Of a DNA stretch of 6,304 nt, positions 1 through 5,771 are shown one piece after another. The notes beneath the pieces are model-generated. The model saw nothing but the letters and a program-made list of their open reading frames with translations, was not told the origin of the DNA and searched no databases. The stretch's first letter is position 1. Every line of letters starts with the position of its first letter. This stretch comes from Marinilabiliales bacterium (GTDB lineage: Bacteria; Bacteroidota; Bacteroidia; Bacteroidales; UBA12077), in the NCBI GenBank assembly GCA_002869305.1, contig PKTC01000419.1, positions 14,126-20,429 on the forward strand, in the 5' to 3' direction. The translations under genes were made by a program, and so were the position numbers.

Positions 1-493
1 GTTCAGCTTCTCTGTAAGTTAAGTTATTTTCTGTTTTTTCTGTTTTTAATTTTAAGTTTTCAGCATCGAAAATAGAATTACCAATTCTCATTTCCTTATA
101 TTCAATATCTGATTCAACAATCGTTTTTCGTTTTAAAAATACTTGAATTCTTAAAATCAGTTCATCCATATTGTATGGCTTAACAATATAATCGTCAGCC
201 CCAAGCAACAATCCTTTTATTCGATCTTCAGGCAAAGTCTTAGCTGTAATAAAAAGTATAGGAATATGTTTATTTATTGCACGAACCTTATGCGCTAAAT
301 CGAATCCATCCATCTTTGGAAGCATAACATCAAACAAACAAATATCGAATGCACTTTTTGAAAATAACTCGAATGCAATTACTCCATCTGCAGCATTTAT
401 TACATCGAAACCTTTCCTTTTAAGATTATCGGTTGTAATGAAACTTAATGTTTCATCATCCTCAACATATAATATTTTTGGTACTTTAGTCAC
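1..493 (-). CDS. OmpR-family response regulator, RprY-like (partial, C-terminus off the left edge)
   Basis: Transcription regulator of a two-component system. About 164 residues are visible. Residues 6-120 form a receiver domain: acidic pair E11/D12/D13, phospho-acceptor D55 in the context LFDVMLPKMDGF, T83 in LFITAK, and the K105-P106 switch in DDYIVKPY. From about residue 131 (YKEMRIGNSIFDAENLKLK) the N-terminal beta strands of a winged-helix DNA-binding domain begin; the recognition helix lies outside the window. The ITAKT...GADDYI.KP wording resembles RprY of Bacteroides, partner of the kinase RprX (family knowledge recalled, not searched). The start chosen is GTG at 493-491, overlapping the end of the kinase frame by 8 bases, which implies translational coupling. 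The only other in-frame start before a stop is a TTG four codons upstream. No Shine-Dalgarno is visible. Confidence 0.9.
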   Translation of the reverse strand, partial: MTKVPKILYVEDDETLSFITTDNLKRKGFDVINAADGVIAFELFSKSAFDICLFDVMLPKMDGFDLAHKVRAINKHIPILFITAKTLPEDRIKGLLLGADDYIVKPYNMDELILRIQVFLKRKTIVESDIEYKEMRIGNSIFDAENLKLKTEKTENNLTYREAE

Positions 494-815
494 AATCTGT
501 ATCAATTAATGGTATAACAATCAAAAACTCACTTCCATTATTTAATTTACTTTCAAACTTTAATTTCCAATGATGCCTGTTAACAGTATCTTTAACATAG
601 CTTAAACCTAGGCCAAATCCTTTCACATTATGAACATTCCCTGTAGGTATCCTAAAGAATTTTTTAAATATCTTTTTATGAAATTTTTTATCAACTCCTA
701 TTCCATTATCACGTATTTTTAAAAATAAATGATTCTTGTCTGAATCTGTGATAATATTAATTTGCGGACTAGAATCTGAATATTTAAAAGCATTATCTAT
801 TAGATTAATTATCAT
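486..815 (-). CDS. Histidine kinase C-terminal piece: HATPase_c domain
   Basis: This 109-residue open segment lies downstream of the premature stop, from the first available ATG (815) to the natural kinase stop. It holds the N-box (NLIDNAFKYS, with N4 and N8), G1 box (D36-N37-G38-I39-G40), F-box (KKFFR, about residues 51-55) and G2 box (G66-F-G-L-G70-L), all of normal sequence. The first beta strand and much of the first helix of the Bergerat fold lie in the 17 codons before this ATG, so independent translation would give an incomplete domain. No Shine-Dalgarno precedes the ATG. It is best treated as the 3' half of the broken kinase gene. Its end overlaps the response-regulator start by 8 bases. 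Confidence 0.75.
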   Translation of the reverse strand: MIINLIDNAFKYSDSSPQINIITDSDKNHLFLKIRDNGIGVDKKFHKKIFKKFFRIPTGNVHNVKGFGLGLSYVKDTVNRHHWKLKFESKLNNGSEFLIVIPLIDTDCD

Positions 816-866
816 ATTAGTAAAATGAAATTCATCAGCACAAATCGTGTAATTCTTTGCTTTTAG

Positions 867-1763
867 TTAAACTGAAATATTTCCATTTTTATTATTTGTT
901 CTCCAGATTTCTTGCTCAGTAATTTGTGCTAAATACTCATGCAAATTGATGATCTCCTTGTTTAATTTACCGATATTTTCCAGCTCGCTCATTCCTAAAA
1001 CTTTTTCAATATGCCCTAACAGAGCATTTGCCTGAGTTTTTATTATTGCGGCGTACATCTTTATCCGATCAGGTTCTTTTGATATTTCGTTTTCACTTAA
1101 AACATCAGTCGATAAAACAATAGACGATAATGGGGTTTTGAATTCGTGAGTGAGATTATTAACCACATCCTTTTGAAGTTCTGAAAATCTTTTTTGCTGC
1201 AAAATAACAACCAAAGCATAGCCTAAAAACAAAACGACAAATACTAAAATACCCGATAATATATAAATACTATTTATGTTACCCAATATATACTGTTTAC
1301 GCCATGGGAAATATATTCCAAAATAATAGATAAACTCTTCATGTTTGGGTAACTCTATCTTGGTGGGTTTATTCTCCTTTTGTCCCAAATTAACGTAATT
1401 ACCATATAACATTTGTTCCGCTTGGCAATCGTATATGCCATACTCAAAATCAAGTTGGATGTTTTGTTTTTCGAACGTTTTTACCAAATAATGCTCCAAC
1501 ACGTCGGCATCTATAAAATCGTTTACATTAACTACAAAATAATCAGATGACACTTGCACTACCGGATTAATACCGGAATAATTGATTTGGTTCAAAGCAT
1601 ATATCTGCTCAACCACTTCCCATAGAGCTACCTGAATTTTTTGATCTAATTTTCTTTCCTCATTGTTAAAAGTGATCTGAAAAAAGTAAACCTGTAAAGC
1701 AATGATTCCAATAATTGAAATAACTCCCAAAAATATTACAAAACGCATAGCCGGTTTTCTCAT
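867..1763 (-). CDS. Histidine kinase N-terminal piece: sensor, two TM helices and DHp domain
   Basis: This 298-residue product ends at the premature TAA. Residues 7-29 are TM1. Residues about 31-165 form an extracytoplasmic sensor region with no recognised domain, containing one cysteine (C113). Residues 166-188 are TM2. The DHp helices follow immediately, with no HAMP domain, and the H-box reads LTHEFKTPLSSI with the phospho-acceptor His at 206. The second DHp helix runs to about residue 262. On its own it could dimerise and be inserted in the inner membrane, but it has no ATP-binding domain. The start is ATG 1763; a second ATG five codons in (M6) would also leave TM1 intact. The divergent region upstream holds repeats that could be regulator sites. 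Confidence 0.85.
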   Translation of the reverse strand: MRKPAMRFVIFLGVISIIGIIALQVYFFQITFNNEERKLDQKIQVALWEVVEQIYALNQINYSGINPVVQVSSDYFVVNVNDFIDADVLEHYLVKTFEKQNIQLDFEYGIYDCQAEQMLYGNYVNLGQKENKPTKIELPKHEEFIYYFGIYFPWRKQYILGNINSIYILSGILVFVVLFLGYALVVILQQKRFSELQKDVVNNLTHEFKTPLSSIVLSTDVLSENEISKEPDRIKMYAAIIKTQANALLGHIEKVLGMSELENIGKLNKEIINLHEYLAQITEQEIWRTNNKNGNISV

Positions 1764-1803
1764 AAAAGCTAAATTATGGAAATATATGATTCAGCATTAA
1801 ATA

Positions 1804-1866
1804 TTAACAAACCTTAACAAATCTAATATTAATAAAACTAACGATTTAATTCTTATCTTTAACAAA
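1804..1866. repeat. Direct repeats TTAACAAA in the divergent promoter region
   Basis: Exact copies of TTAACAAA lie at 1804-1811, 1814-1821 and 1859-1866. A one-mismatch copy (TTAATAAA) is at 1829-1836. The first two start exactly 10 bp apart, one helical turn. On the minus strand they read TTTGTTAA, upstream of the kinase. OmpR-family regulators commonly bind tandem direct repeats with 10-11 bp spacing, so an autoregulatory operator is a reasonable inference. The region is very AT-rich, so chance recurrence is not excluded. Confidence 0.4.
1818..1825 (-). promoter_or_regulatory. Possible -7 element TAGATTTG for the kinase-regulator operon
   Basis: On the minus strand the sequence TAGATTTG matches the Bacteroidota -7 consensus TAnnTTTG. 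It would start transcription near 1811, giving a leader of roughly 48 nt before the kinase ATG. There is no TTG or TTTG element 17-23 bp upstream, and the box overlaps one of the TTAACAAA repeats, so the call is weak. The same overlap would let a regulator bound there affect initiation. Confidence 0.3.
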
Positions 1867-1880
1867 CTAAGTAGAAAGAT

Positions 1881-2405
1881 ATGATAAATTTGGGAGATAT
1901 TGTTCTTCGAAATTGGCAAAAAAAAGATATCAAATCATTGGCAAAACATGCCAATAATAAAAAAATTTGGGATAACCTTCGTGATGAATTTACATACCCT
2001 TATACAGAATTAGCCGCCAAACAATGGATTGATATCGCAAATGAGAATGAACCTTTAACAAACTTCGCAATTGTTTATAAAGGAAATGCAATTGGCGGAA
2101 TAGGGATTATTAAGAAAGCAGATGTATTCAGGAAGAATGCTGAAATTGGTTATTGGTTAGGAGAAAAATATTGGAATCGAGGAATCGCAACCAAAGTCCT
2201 AAAAGCAATGTTAGATTATACATTTAAGAATTTTAGTATTCACCGAATCTATGCTCATGTCTTTGAAACAAATACAGCCTCTAAAGCTGTTCTTAAAAAA
2301 TGTGGGTTTAAGTCAGAAGCTTGTCTTAAACAAACGGTTATAAAAAATAACGAAGTACTGGATTGTTATATATACTCAATATTAAAAGCAGATTACGCGC
2401 ACTAA
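1881..2405 (+). CDS. GNAT-family N-acetyltransferase (RimJ/RimL type)
   Basis: Predicted cytoplasmic acetyl-CoA-dependent acetyltransferase of 174 residues, a typical length for the RimJ/RimL (Acetyltransf_3) group. The N-terminal strand and helix (VLRNWQKKDIKSLAKHAN, about 8-25) open the fold. Motif A is residues 88-112 (EIGYWLGEKYWNRGIAT..), with the pyrophosphate-binding loop N99-R100-G101-I102-A103-T104. Motif B follows at about 121-145 (HRIYAHVFETNTASKAVLKKCGF), the usual family ending with its N-x-x-S segment. Members acetylate ribosomal-protein N-termini, other proteins, amino sugars or antibiotics; the substrate cannot be told from the sequence. It is transcribed divergently from the kinase and 191 bp before the RRM gene, so probably on its own. 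The start is ATG 1881 after a weak purine-rich stretch. A TATCTTTA at 1854-1861 resembles a -7 box but has no upstream partner. Confidence 0.9.
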   Translation: MINLGDIVLRNWQKKDIKSLAKHANNKKIWDNLRDEFTYPYTELAAKQWIDIANENEPLTNFAIVYKGNAIGGIGIIKKADVFRKNAEIGYWLGEKYWNRGIATKVLKAMLDYTFKNFSIHRIYAHVFETNTASKAVLKKCGFKSEACLKQTVIKNNEVLDCYIYSILKADYAH

Positions 2406-2491
2406 CTCATACCTACTTTTATCTGTCTGATTACTAATCCTATTATAATATAAATTTTATTCAATAAGTGGATTTTAAATATAGAAACTTG

Positions 2492-2499
2492 TATATTTG
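2492..2499 (+). promoter_or_regulatory. Possible -7 element TATATTTG upstream of the RRM gene
   Basis: TATATTTG is an exact match to the Bacteroidota -7 consensus TAnnTTTG. The upstream partner is poor: a TTTT run about 16 bp before it, with no TTG. Transcription would start near 2506 and leave an AT-rich leader of about 90 nt before ATG 2597. The rest of the 191-bp gap after the acetyltransferase shows no ORF and no GC-rich terminator hairpin. Confidence 0.4.
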
Positions 2500-2596
2500 A
2501 TATAATTAAAGTTGAGTATTAAGTTAAGATTGGTAAGTTCAGTCTTTATTTTTACTCAGTTTAAAAATCATTTATTCATTAATTTTTTTTATTACT

Positions 2597-2851
2597 ATGA
2601 ACATTTTTATAGCAAATTTGAACTACAAAGTGAAAAGTGAAAAATTGCAGGAAATTTTTGGAGAATACGGCGACGTAGCTTCTGCAAAAATTATTTTCGA
2701 TCGCGAAACTAAGCGCTCAAAAGGGTTTGGTTTTGTTGAAATGCCTAACGATGATGACGCTCTTCGGGCTATTGAAGACCTCAATGGCGTTGAAATTGAA
2801 GGAAGAGAAATTGTTGTTAAGAGAGCAAACGACCGCGATGACAACAATTAA
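2597..2851 (+). CDS. Small single-RRM RNA-binding protein
   Basis: An 84-residue cytoplasmic protein consisting almost entirely of one RNA recognition motif (RRM_1). RNP2 is I3-F-I-A-N-L8. RNP1 is K42-G-F-G-F-V-E-M49, with the RNA-stacking aromatics F4, F44 and F46 all present. The order beta1-alpha1-beta2-beta3-alpha2-beta4 is complete (residues 2-76). A short polar tail (RANDRDDNN) replaces the glycine-rich tail of cyanobacterial Rbp proteins. Such proteins are common in Bacteroidota, where Hfq and other global RNA chaperones are often absent, and RbpB of Bacteroides has been studied as a post-transcriptional regulator (recalled knowledge). The gene appears monocistronic: its own -7 candidate lies upstream and a clear intrinsic terminator follows. 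The leader of about 90 nt and the 77-nt segment between stop codon and terminator leave room for RNA-level autoregulation. Its RNA targets cannot be inferred. Confidence 0.93.
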   Translation: MNIFIANLNYKVKSEKLQEIFGEYGDVASAKIIFDRETKRSKGFGFVEMPNDDDALRAIEDLNGVEIEGREIVVKRANDRDDNN

Positions 2852-2859
2852 TTATTAGA

Positions 2860-2881
2860 GTATTTCATTTTTATGAAATAT
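2860..2881 (+). other. AT-rich perfect hairpin in the 3' UTR of the RRM gene
   Basis: TATTTCAT (2861-2868) pairs exactly with ATGAAATA (2873-2880) around a TTTT loop, with a G-T pair extending it by one at 2860/2881. No U-tract follows, so it is not a good terminator. It sits 9 bases after the RRM stop codon and could be a 3'-UTR structural element or chance in AT-rich DNA. Confidence 0.35.
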
Positions 2882-2927
2882 CAAATGTGAAGTTGAAAAC
2901 ATCTTGATTACTATATATCTCTTTATT

Positions 2928-2954
2928 CCCCGGAAAAATATTTCTGGGGTTTTT
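2928..2954 (+). terminator. Intrinsic terminator after the RRM gene
   Basis: CCCCGGAAA (2928-2936) pairs with TTTCTGGGG (2941-2949), including one G-T pair, to give a 9-bp stem with a four-base loop, followed directly by five T (2950-2954). Stem strength, small loop and T-run are all those of a Rho-independent terminator. It separates the RRM gene from the exported hydrolase. Confidence 0.85.
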
Positions 2955-2980
2955 GTTTACCAATTATTATCTTAATTTTA
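2953..2980 (+). promoter_or_regulatory. Possible promoter TTG-N17-TAATTTTA for the exported hydrolase
   Basis: TTG at 2953-2955 and TAATTTTA at 2973-2980 are 17 bp apart, within the 17-23 bp range reported for Flavobacterium promoters. The -7 box differs from TAnnTTTG only in its last base. It would give a leader of about 14 nt. The TTG overlaps the preceding terminator's T-run, which lowers confidence. Confidence 0.3.
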
Positions 2981-2996
2981 ATGCTCATCTAAGAAT

Positions 2997-4070
2997 ATGA
3001 AAATGAAAAAACAAGTCATTCTAATTCTAGGAATTATACTATTTAATGTATGCCTTTTTGCACAAAAAAATACTTTAGTGCTCATGCATCCAACTGCTTA
3101 TAATTTAGAACTATTCACCAGCTTATTAAATAAAAAGATTATTGATCTAAGAAACATAACTATTGTTGGTGTATATCATGAAAAAGAAACTTATGATTAT
3201 TCTGAATCAGCTCAATTCTTAGAAGAAAATAATTATGCTAATATTACTCTACGAAAAGTAGCAGAGGATATAGAACCCAATAAGCTTTACCAAGAAAATG
3301 AATGTAGTTATATATACAGAGACATATTTCAAAAAAGTGTTGGAATTATTTTCTTTGGTGGTCCTGATTTGCCTCCAGCTATTTATGGTGAATCAATGAG
3401 TTTGTTAACTCGAATGACTGACCCATATCGCCTTTATTTCGAAGCATCGTTTATGTTTCATTTGTTGGGCGGATCACAGAATGAAGCTTCTGTTCCTCTA
3501 TTAGAAGAAAACCCAAGTTATACAGTTTATGCTATTTGCCTTGGAATGCAGACAATGAATATTGCAACTGGAGGAAGTATGGTGCAAGATATACCAAGTG
3601 AACTCTATGATTTAAAAACTGTAGAAGAAGTCCTTGCTTTAGAGAATAATAAGCAGCACAGAAATTATAACAATAATTTAACTATTGTTTCTACCCTATT
3701 CCCGGGGAATTTTCATCAAATCAAAATTACCAATCAAAAACCATTGGCAGGAGATGATTGCAAAAATTTGAGTCCTCTCATATATAGTAATCACCATCAA
3801 GCTATAGAAAAGTTAGGGAAAAACTTAATGTCTATTGCCAACTCTATGGATGGAAAAATTATTGAAGCCATTGTTCACGAAAAATATCCAAATGTCCTTG
3901 GAATTCAGTTTCATCCAGAAGGGAAATCTTTGCATGATCCTGAAATAAAATACAGAAAGAATCTAAAAGATGATTTGACATCAGGAATTGAGATTCTCAA
4001 AGAAAATCAAAGTTATCAATTCCATATAGAATTCTGGGAAACTTTTACTGGCAAAATAAAATCGAATTAA
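2997..4070 (+). CDS. Exported class I glutamine amidotransferase-like hydrolase (peptidase C26 family)
   Basis: Predicted exported enzyme of 357 residues. Residues 1-22 are a Sec signal peptide, with a hydrophobic core at 7-20 and likely cleavage LFA|QK; there is no lipobox. The remainder resembles gamma-glutamyl hydrolases and gamma-glutamyl-GABA hydrolases (PuuD/GGH, peptidase C26). FFGGPDLPPAIYGE at 119-132 matches the GG-x-D-x-x-P-x-x-Y signature. The nucleophile elbow is AICLGMQ with C181. SNHHQAI lies at 264-270, and the catalytic His and Glu are H306 and E308 in GIQFHPEG. The family cleaves gamma-glutamyl amide bonds; the actual substrate is unknown. Length exceeds cytoplasmic PuuD (about 250), owing to the N-terminal part and a segment at about 140-175 that includes a glycine/asparagine-rich stretch. 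ATG 2997 was chosen; M3 is equally possible. It appears to be a single gene between a terminator and the oxidase cluster. Confidence 0.82.
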   Translation: MKMKKQVILILGIILFNVCLFAQKNTLVLMHPTAYNLELFTSLLNKKIIDLRNITIVGVYHEKETYDYSESAQFLEENNYANITLRKVAEDIEPNKLYQENECSYIYRDIFQKSVGIIFFGGPDLPPAIYGESMSLLTRMTDPYRLYFEASFMFHLLGGSQNEASVPLLEENPSYTVYAICLGMQTMNIATGGSMVQDIPSELYDLKTVEEVLALENNKQHRNYNNNLTIVSTLFPGNFHQIKITNQKPLAGDDCKNLSPLIYSNHHQAIEKLGKNLMSIANSMDGKIIEAIVHEKYPNVLGIQFHPEGKSLHDPEIKYRKNLKDDLTSGIEILKENQSYQFHIEFWETFTGKIKSN

Positions 4071-4105
4071 ATCAACTTTTATTTCAGCTATTTTGTTCTT
4101 TTCTT

Positions 4106-4131
4106 AGAGAATGTTACTTTGAACATTCTTT
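4106..4131 (+). terminator. Hairpin after the hydrolase gene, possible weak terminator
   Basis: AGAATGTT (4108-4115) pairs exactly with AACATTCT (4122-4129) around the loop ACTTTG. One wobble and one A-T pair extend it to 4106/4131. No proper T-run follows, so termination would be weak. It abuts the candidate promoter of the next operon and could instead be an operator-like palindrome. Confidence 0.35.
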
Positions 4132-4160
4132 GACTTATATTGTATTTTTAAGTACATTTA
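4129..4160 (+). promoter_or_regulatory. Promoter candidate TTTG-N20-TACATTTA for the copper/oxidase assembly cluster
   Basis: TTTG at 4129-4132 and TACATTTA at 4153-4160 are 20 bp apart. This is the best two-part match in the window to the Bacteroidota promoter; the -7 box differs from TAnnTTTG only at the last base. Transcription would begin near 4165-4167. An ATG at 4164 would then lie at or before the transcript start, which supports the lipoprotein start at 4200. The hairpin just upstream overlaps the TTTG element. Confidence 0.5.
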
Positions 4161-4199
4161 GAAATGATTTTAGTACTTAAAACCCTTAATTACATAATT

Positions 4200-4550
4200 A
4201 TGAAACTTAGATTTTTATTGATTCCTGTTTTAGTTTTTGCATTTGCATGTCAGAATGCACCAAAGGAAACAGCAGAAGAGACAGAAGTAGTTGTTGAAGA
4301 AATAACTCAAACAATGGCAAATGCTCAAAAAATTGAGTTAAATATTGACGGAATGACATGTACAGGTTGCGAAAATGCCATCCAGAAAACAATCAACGAA
4401 TTTGAAGGTGTTTACACTTCAAAAGCAGATCATCTTAAAGGTATTGCCGTAGTAGAGCTAGATTCAACCAAAGTTGATATACTTAAAGTGAAAGAAGCTA
4501 TCAATGAACTGGGATACGAAGCTAAAGAATATAGTATTTTAACCGAATAA
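4200..4550 (+). CDS. Lipoprotein with a heavy-metal-associated (HMA) domain, probable envelope copper carrier
   Basis: A 116-residue protein in two parts. Residues 1-17 (MKLRFLLIPVLVFAFAC) form a lipoprotein-type signal with C17 as the likely lipidated residue; the bases before it (AFA) are a loose lipobox. An acidic, Thr/Glu/Val-rich linker (22-40) follows. Residues 44-114 form one HMA fold, beta-alpha-beta-beta-alpha-beta, with the metal site G51-M-T-C54-T-G-C57 and the usual closing EAINELGYEAK. HMA domains bind Cu(I) or other soft metals and pass them to partners with similar sites. Placing one on a lipid anchor outside the cytoplasm, two genes before an SCO protein, suggests copper delivery in the envelope; this is inference. 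The frame extends to an ATG at 4164, but that start would bury the signal sequence behind 12 extra residues and precedes the likely transcript start. First gene of the cluster. Confidence 0.82.
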   Translation: MKLRFLLIPVLVFAFACQNAPKETAEETEVVVEEITQTMANAQKIELNIDGMTCTGCENAIQKTINEFEGVYTSKADHLKGIAVVELDSTKVDILKVKEAINELGYEAKEYSILTE

Positions 4551-4585
4551 AGTTCATTAATAGAAAATATCTAAATCATACGTAT

Positions 4586-4972
4586 ATGAAAAATCTCACT
4601 ACTGTCGGACGTATTCTTTTTGCTTTGCCGTTTGCCATTTTTGGATTAAATCACTTTTTAATGGTTGATTTCTTTACCGGAATGTTAAACTCATTTATTC
4701 CTGGCACAAGCTTTACTATTGTGCTAACAGGTATTGCACTTATAGCTGCAAGTGTTAGTATTATATTTAAGAAGTATATTAAATTATCCTGTATTTTACT
4801 TGCCTTTTTACTATTCGTTTTTATTGTAGCGATTCATATACCTCAACTTTTCGATGATGCTACTAAAATGATGGCAATGTTTGCACTACTTAAAGATACA
4901 GCACTTATGGGAGGTGCTTTGATGATTGCAGGCATTTACCAAAAAGGTGAAAACGAAGCAGGAATCTTATAA
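4586..4972 (+). CDS. DoxX-like four-helix membrane protein
   Basis: A 128-residue inner-membrane protein with four predicted helices at about 9-27, 43-61, 67-86 and 98-117, and short loops. The N-terminal pattern GRILFALPFAIFGLNHFL is typical of the DoxX/DoxD-like family (arginine in helix 1, then FGxxHF). The name comes from the small subunit of an archaeal terminal quinol oxidase, but most bacterial members have no proven function. It starts 35 bp after the HMA lipoprotein and ends 11 bp before the SCO gene, so it is almost certainly cotranscribed. H23 and H84 (in AIHIPQLF) face the membrane region and could bind metal or heme, but nothing in the sequence proves this. No Shine-Dalgarno is visible before ATG 4586. 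Confidence 0.8.
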   Translation: MKNLTTVGRILFALPFAIFGLNHFLMVDFFTGMLNSFIPGTSFTIVLTGIALIAASVSIIFKKYIKLSCILLAFLLFVFIVAIHIPQLFDDATKMMAMFALLKDTALMGGALMIAGIYQKGENEAGIL

Positions 4973-4983
4973 AAAATAACAAT

Positions 4984-5769
4984 ATGAGAAAGATTACCAC
5001 CATAGTAGTATTCTTAACACTACTTTTTACATTTGAATTAAAAAGTCAAAATCCAATAAATCCAGATATCGTTGAAATTGGTTGGCTAGAGCATTTGGGC
5101 GATACAATTCCACTTGACCTGGTATTTAATAGCGAGGTAAACAAACAAGTAACTTTACGTGAATTAATTGATAAGCCAACTGTTTTATCTTTTGTGTATT
5201 TTAATTGCCCCGGAGTATGTAATCCATTGCAAGAAAGTATATCCAGAGTTGCCGAGAAGGTAGATATGGAGTTGGGTAAAGATTACCAGATTTTAACAAT
5301 CAGTTTTGATGTTACCGATACGCCAGAAAAAGCTCAGAAGAAAAAATCTAACTTTATTGATAATATTGTTAAAGAAAAAGCAGCTCATTGGATGTATTTA
5401 ACGGGAGATCAGGAAAATATTGATGCCATAACTGAAGCTGTTGGTTTTAGATACAAAGAAACAGGTCTTGATTTTGCACACCCTTCTGGCATTATACTTA
5501 TTAGTCCGGATGGTAAAATAACGCGGTATCTTTATGGTTTAGATTTTTTACCTTTTGATTTGAAAATGGCTATTATTGAAGCTCAGCAAGGAATTCCAAG
5601 ACCAACTATTAGTAAAGTTTTACAATATTGCTTTAATTACGATCCTCAGGGGCAGACCTACACCTTAAGTGTAACAAGAGTTGCAGGTACTGTTATCATG
5701 TTTATCGCTGTTCTTGTTTTTATAGGATTGATTATTGGTAAAAGAAGATCTGCTAAAAAGGAGAATTAA
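4984..5769 (+). CDS. SCO1/SenC-family copper chaperone for cytochrome c oxidase assembly
   Basis: A 261-residue envelope protein. Residues 1-21 look like a cleavable Sec signal (LKS|QNP). Residues about 50-205 form the thioredoxin-like SCO domain with the copper ligands C75 and C79 (CPGVC) and the distal H166 (DFAHPSG), followed by SPDGKITRYLYG. SCO proteins bind Cu(I)/Cu(II) and metallate, or keep reduced, the CuA site of oxidase subunit II. After a conserved-looking stretch (YCFNYDPQGQTYTLSVTRVAG, part of 215-235), a single helix at 235-252 and a basic tail (GKRRSAKK) anchor the protein by its C-terminus. This differs from the N-terminal anchor of mitochondrial Sco1, and I believe it is typical of one SCO subgroup. 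It begins 11 bp after the DoxX-like gene, and its last codons contain the Shine-Dalgarno of the next gene. Confidence 0.92.
   Translation: MRKITTIVVFLTLLFTFELKSQNPINPDIVEIGWLEHLGDTIPLDLVFNSEVNKQVTLRELIDKPTVLSFVYFNCPGVCNPLQESISRVAEKVDMELGKDYQILTISFDVTDTPEKAQKKKSNFIDNIVKEKAAHWMYLTGDQENIDAITEAVGFRYKETGLDFAHPSGIILISPDGKITRYLYGLDFLPFDLKMAIIEAQQGIPRPTISKVLQYCFNYDPQGQTYTLSVTRVAGTVIMFIAVLVFIGLIIGKRRSAKKEN
5757..5763 (+). promoter_or_regulatory. Shine-Dalgarno AAAGGAG deciding the TTG start of the prenyltransferase gene
   Basis: AAAGGAG lies in the last codons of the SCO gene, 8 bases before a TTG at 5772-5774 that opens the next frame. An in-frame stop at 5754-5756 limits the frame upstream, and no ATG occurs until 5820. 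The match is much stronger than anything before the other genes here, and Bacteroidota genes rarely use such sites. Confidence 0.65.
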
Positions 5770-5771
5770 TA

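Larger units (their letters stand above)
486..1763 (-). pseudogene. Sensor histidine kinase interrupted by one in-frame TAA (whole locus)
   Basis: Read through, this is one 425-residue membrane histidine kinase, RprX-like in layout: TM1, a periplasmic sensor of about 135 residues, TM2, DHp, ATP-binding domain. The frame runs unbroken from ATG 1763 to TAA 486 except for a TAA at 869-867 (codon 299). The 17 codons after the stop read LKAKNYTICADEFHFTN and flow directly into the N-box, exactly as expected for the first strand and helix of a kinase ATPase domain. No base is gained or lost, so this is a substitution (GAA, CAA or AAA to TAA by one change) and not a frameshift. All four catalytic boxes and the H-box are intact on either side, so the lesion is recent or a sequencing error. 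As written, autophosphorylation is unlikely, because the DHp and ATPase domains are on separate products and the ATPase piece has lost its first strand. The regulator gene directly follows. Confidence 0.85.

Noticed and set aside
867..869. Programmed stop-codon readthrough or a reassigned TAA
   Set aside because: Other genes in the window end at TAA normally, the context (TAA followed by C) is not a known programmed signal, and no downstream structure was seen. A simple nonsense mutation or sequencing error is the shorter explanation.
2623..2847. 74-codon open frame on the minus strand opposite the RRM gene
   Set aside because: It is fully antisense to a gene with unmistakable RNP1 and RNP2 motifs, and its serine/leucine-rich translation resembles no family.
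4164..4199. Upstream ATG as the start of the HMA lipoprotein
   Set aside because: It adds 12 residues before a clean signal sequence and lies at or upstream of the predicted transcript start.
4207..4392. 61-codon open frame on the minus strand opposite the HMA lipoprotein gene
   Set aside because: It is a shadow of the lipoprotein coding sequence, with a low-complexity Leu/Phe/Gln translation and no start context.
4578..4585. 8-bp palindrome ATACGTAT touching the start of the DoxX-like gene
   Set aside because: Too short and AT-rich to distinguish from chance; no second copy was noticed.
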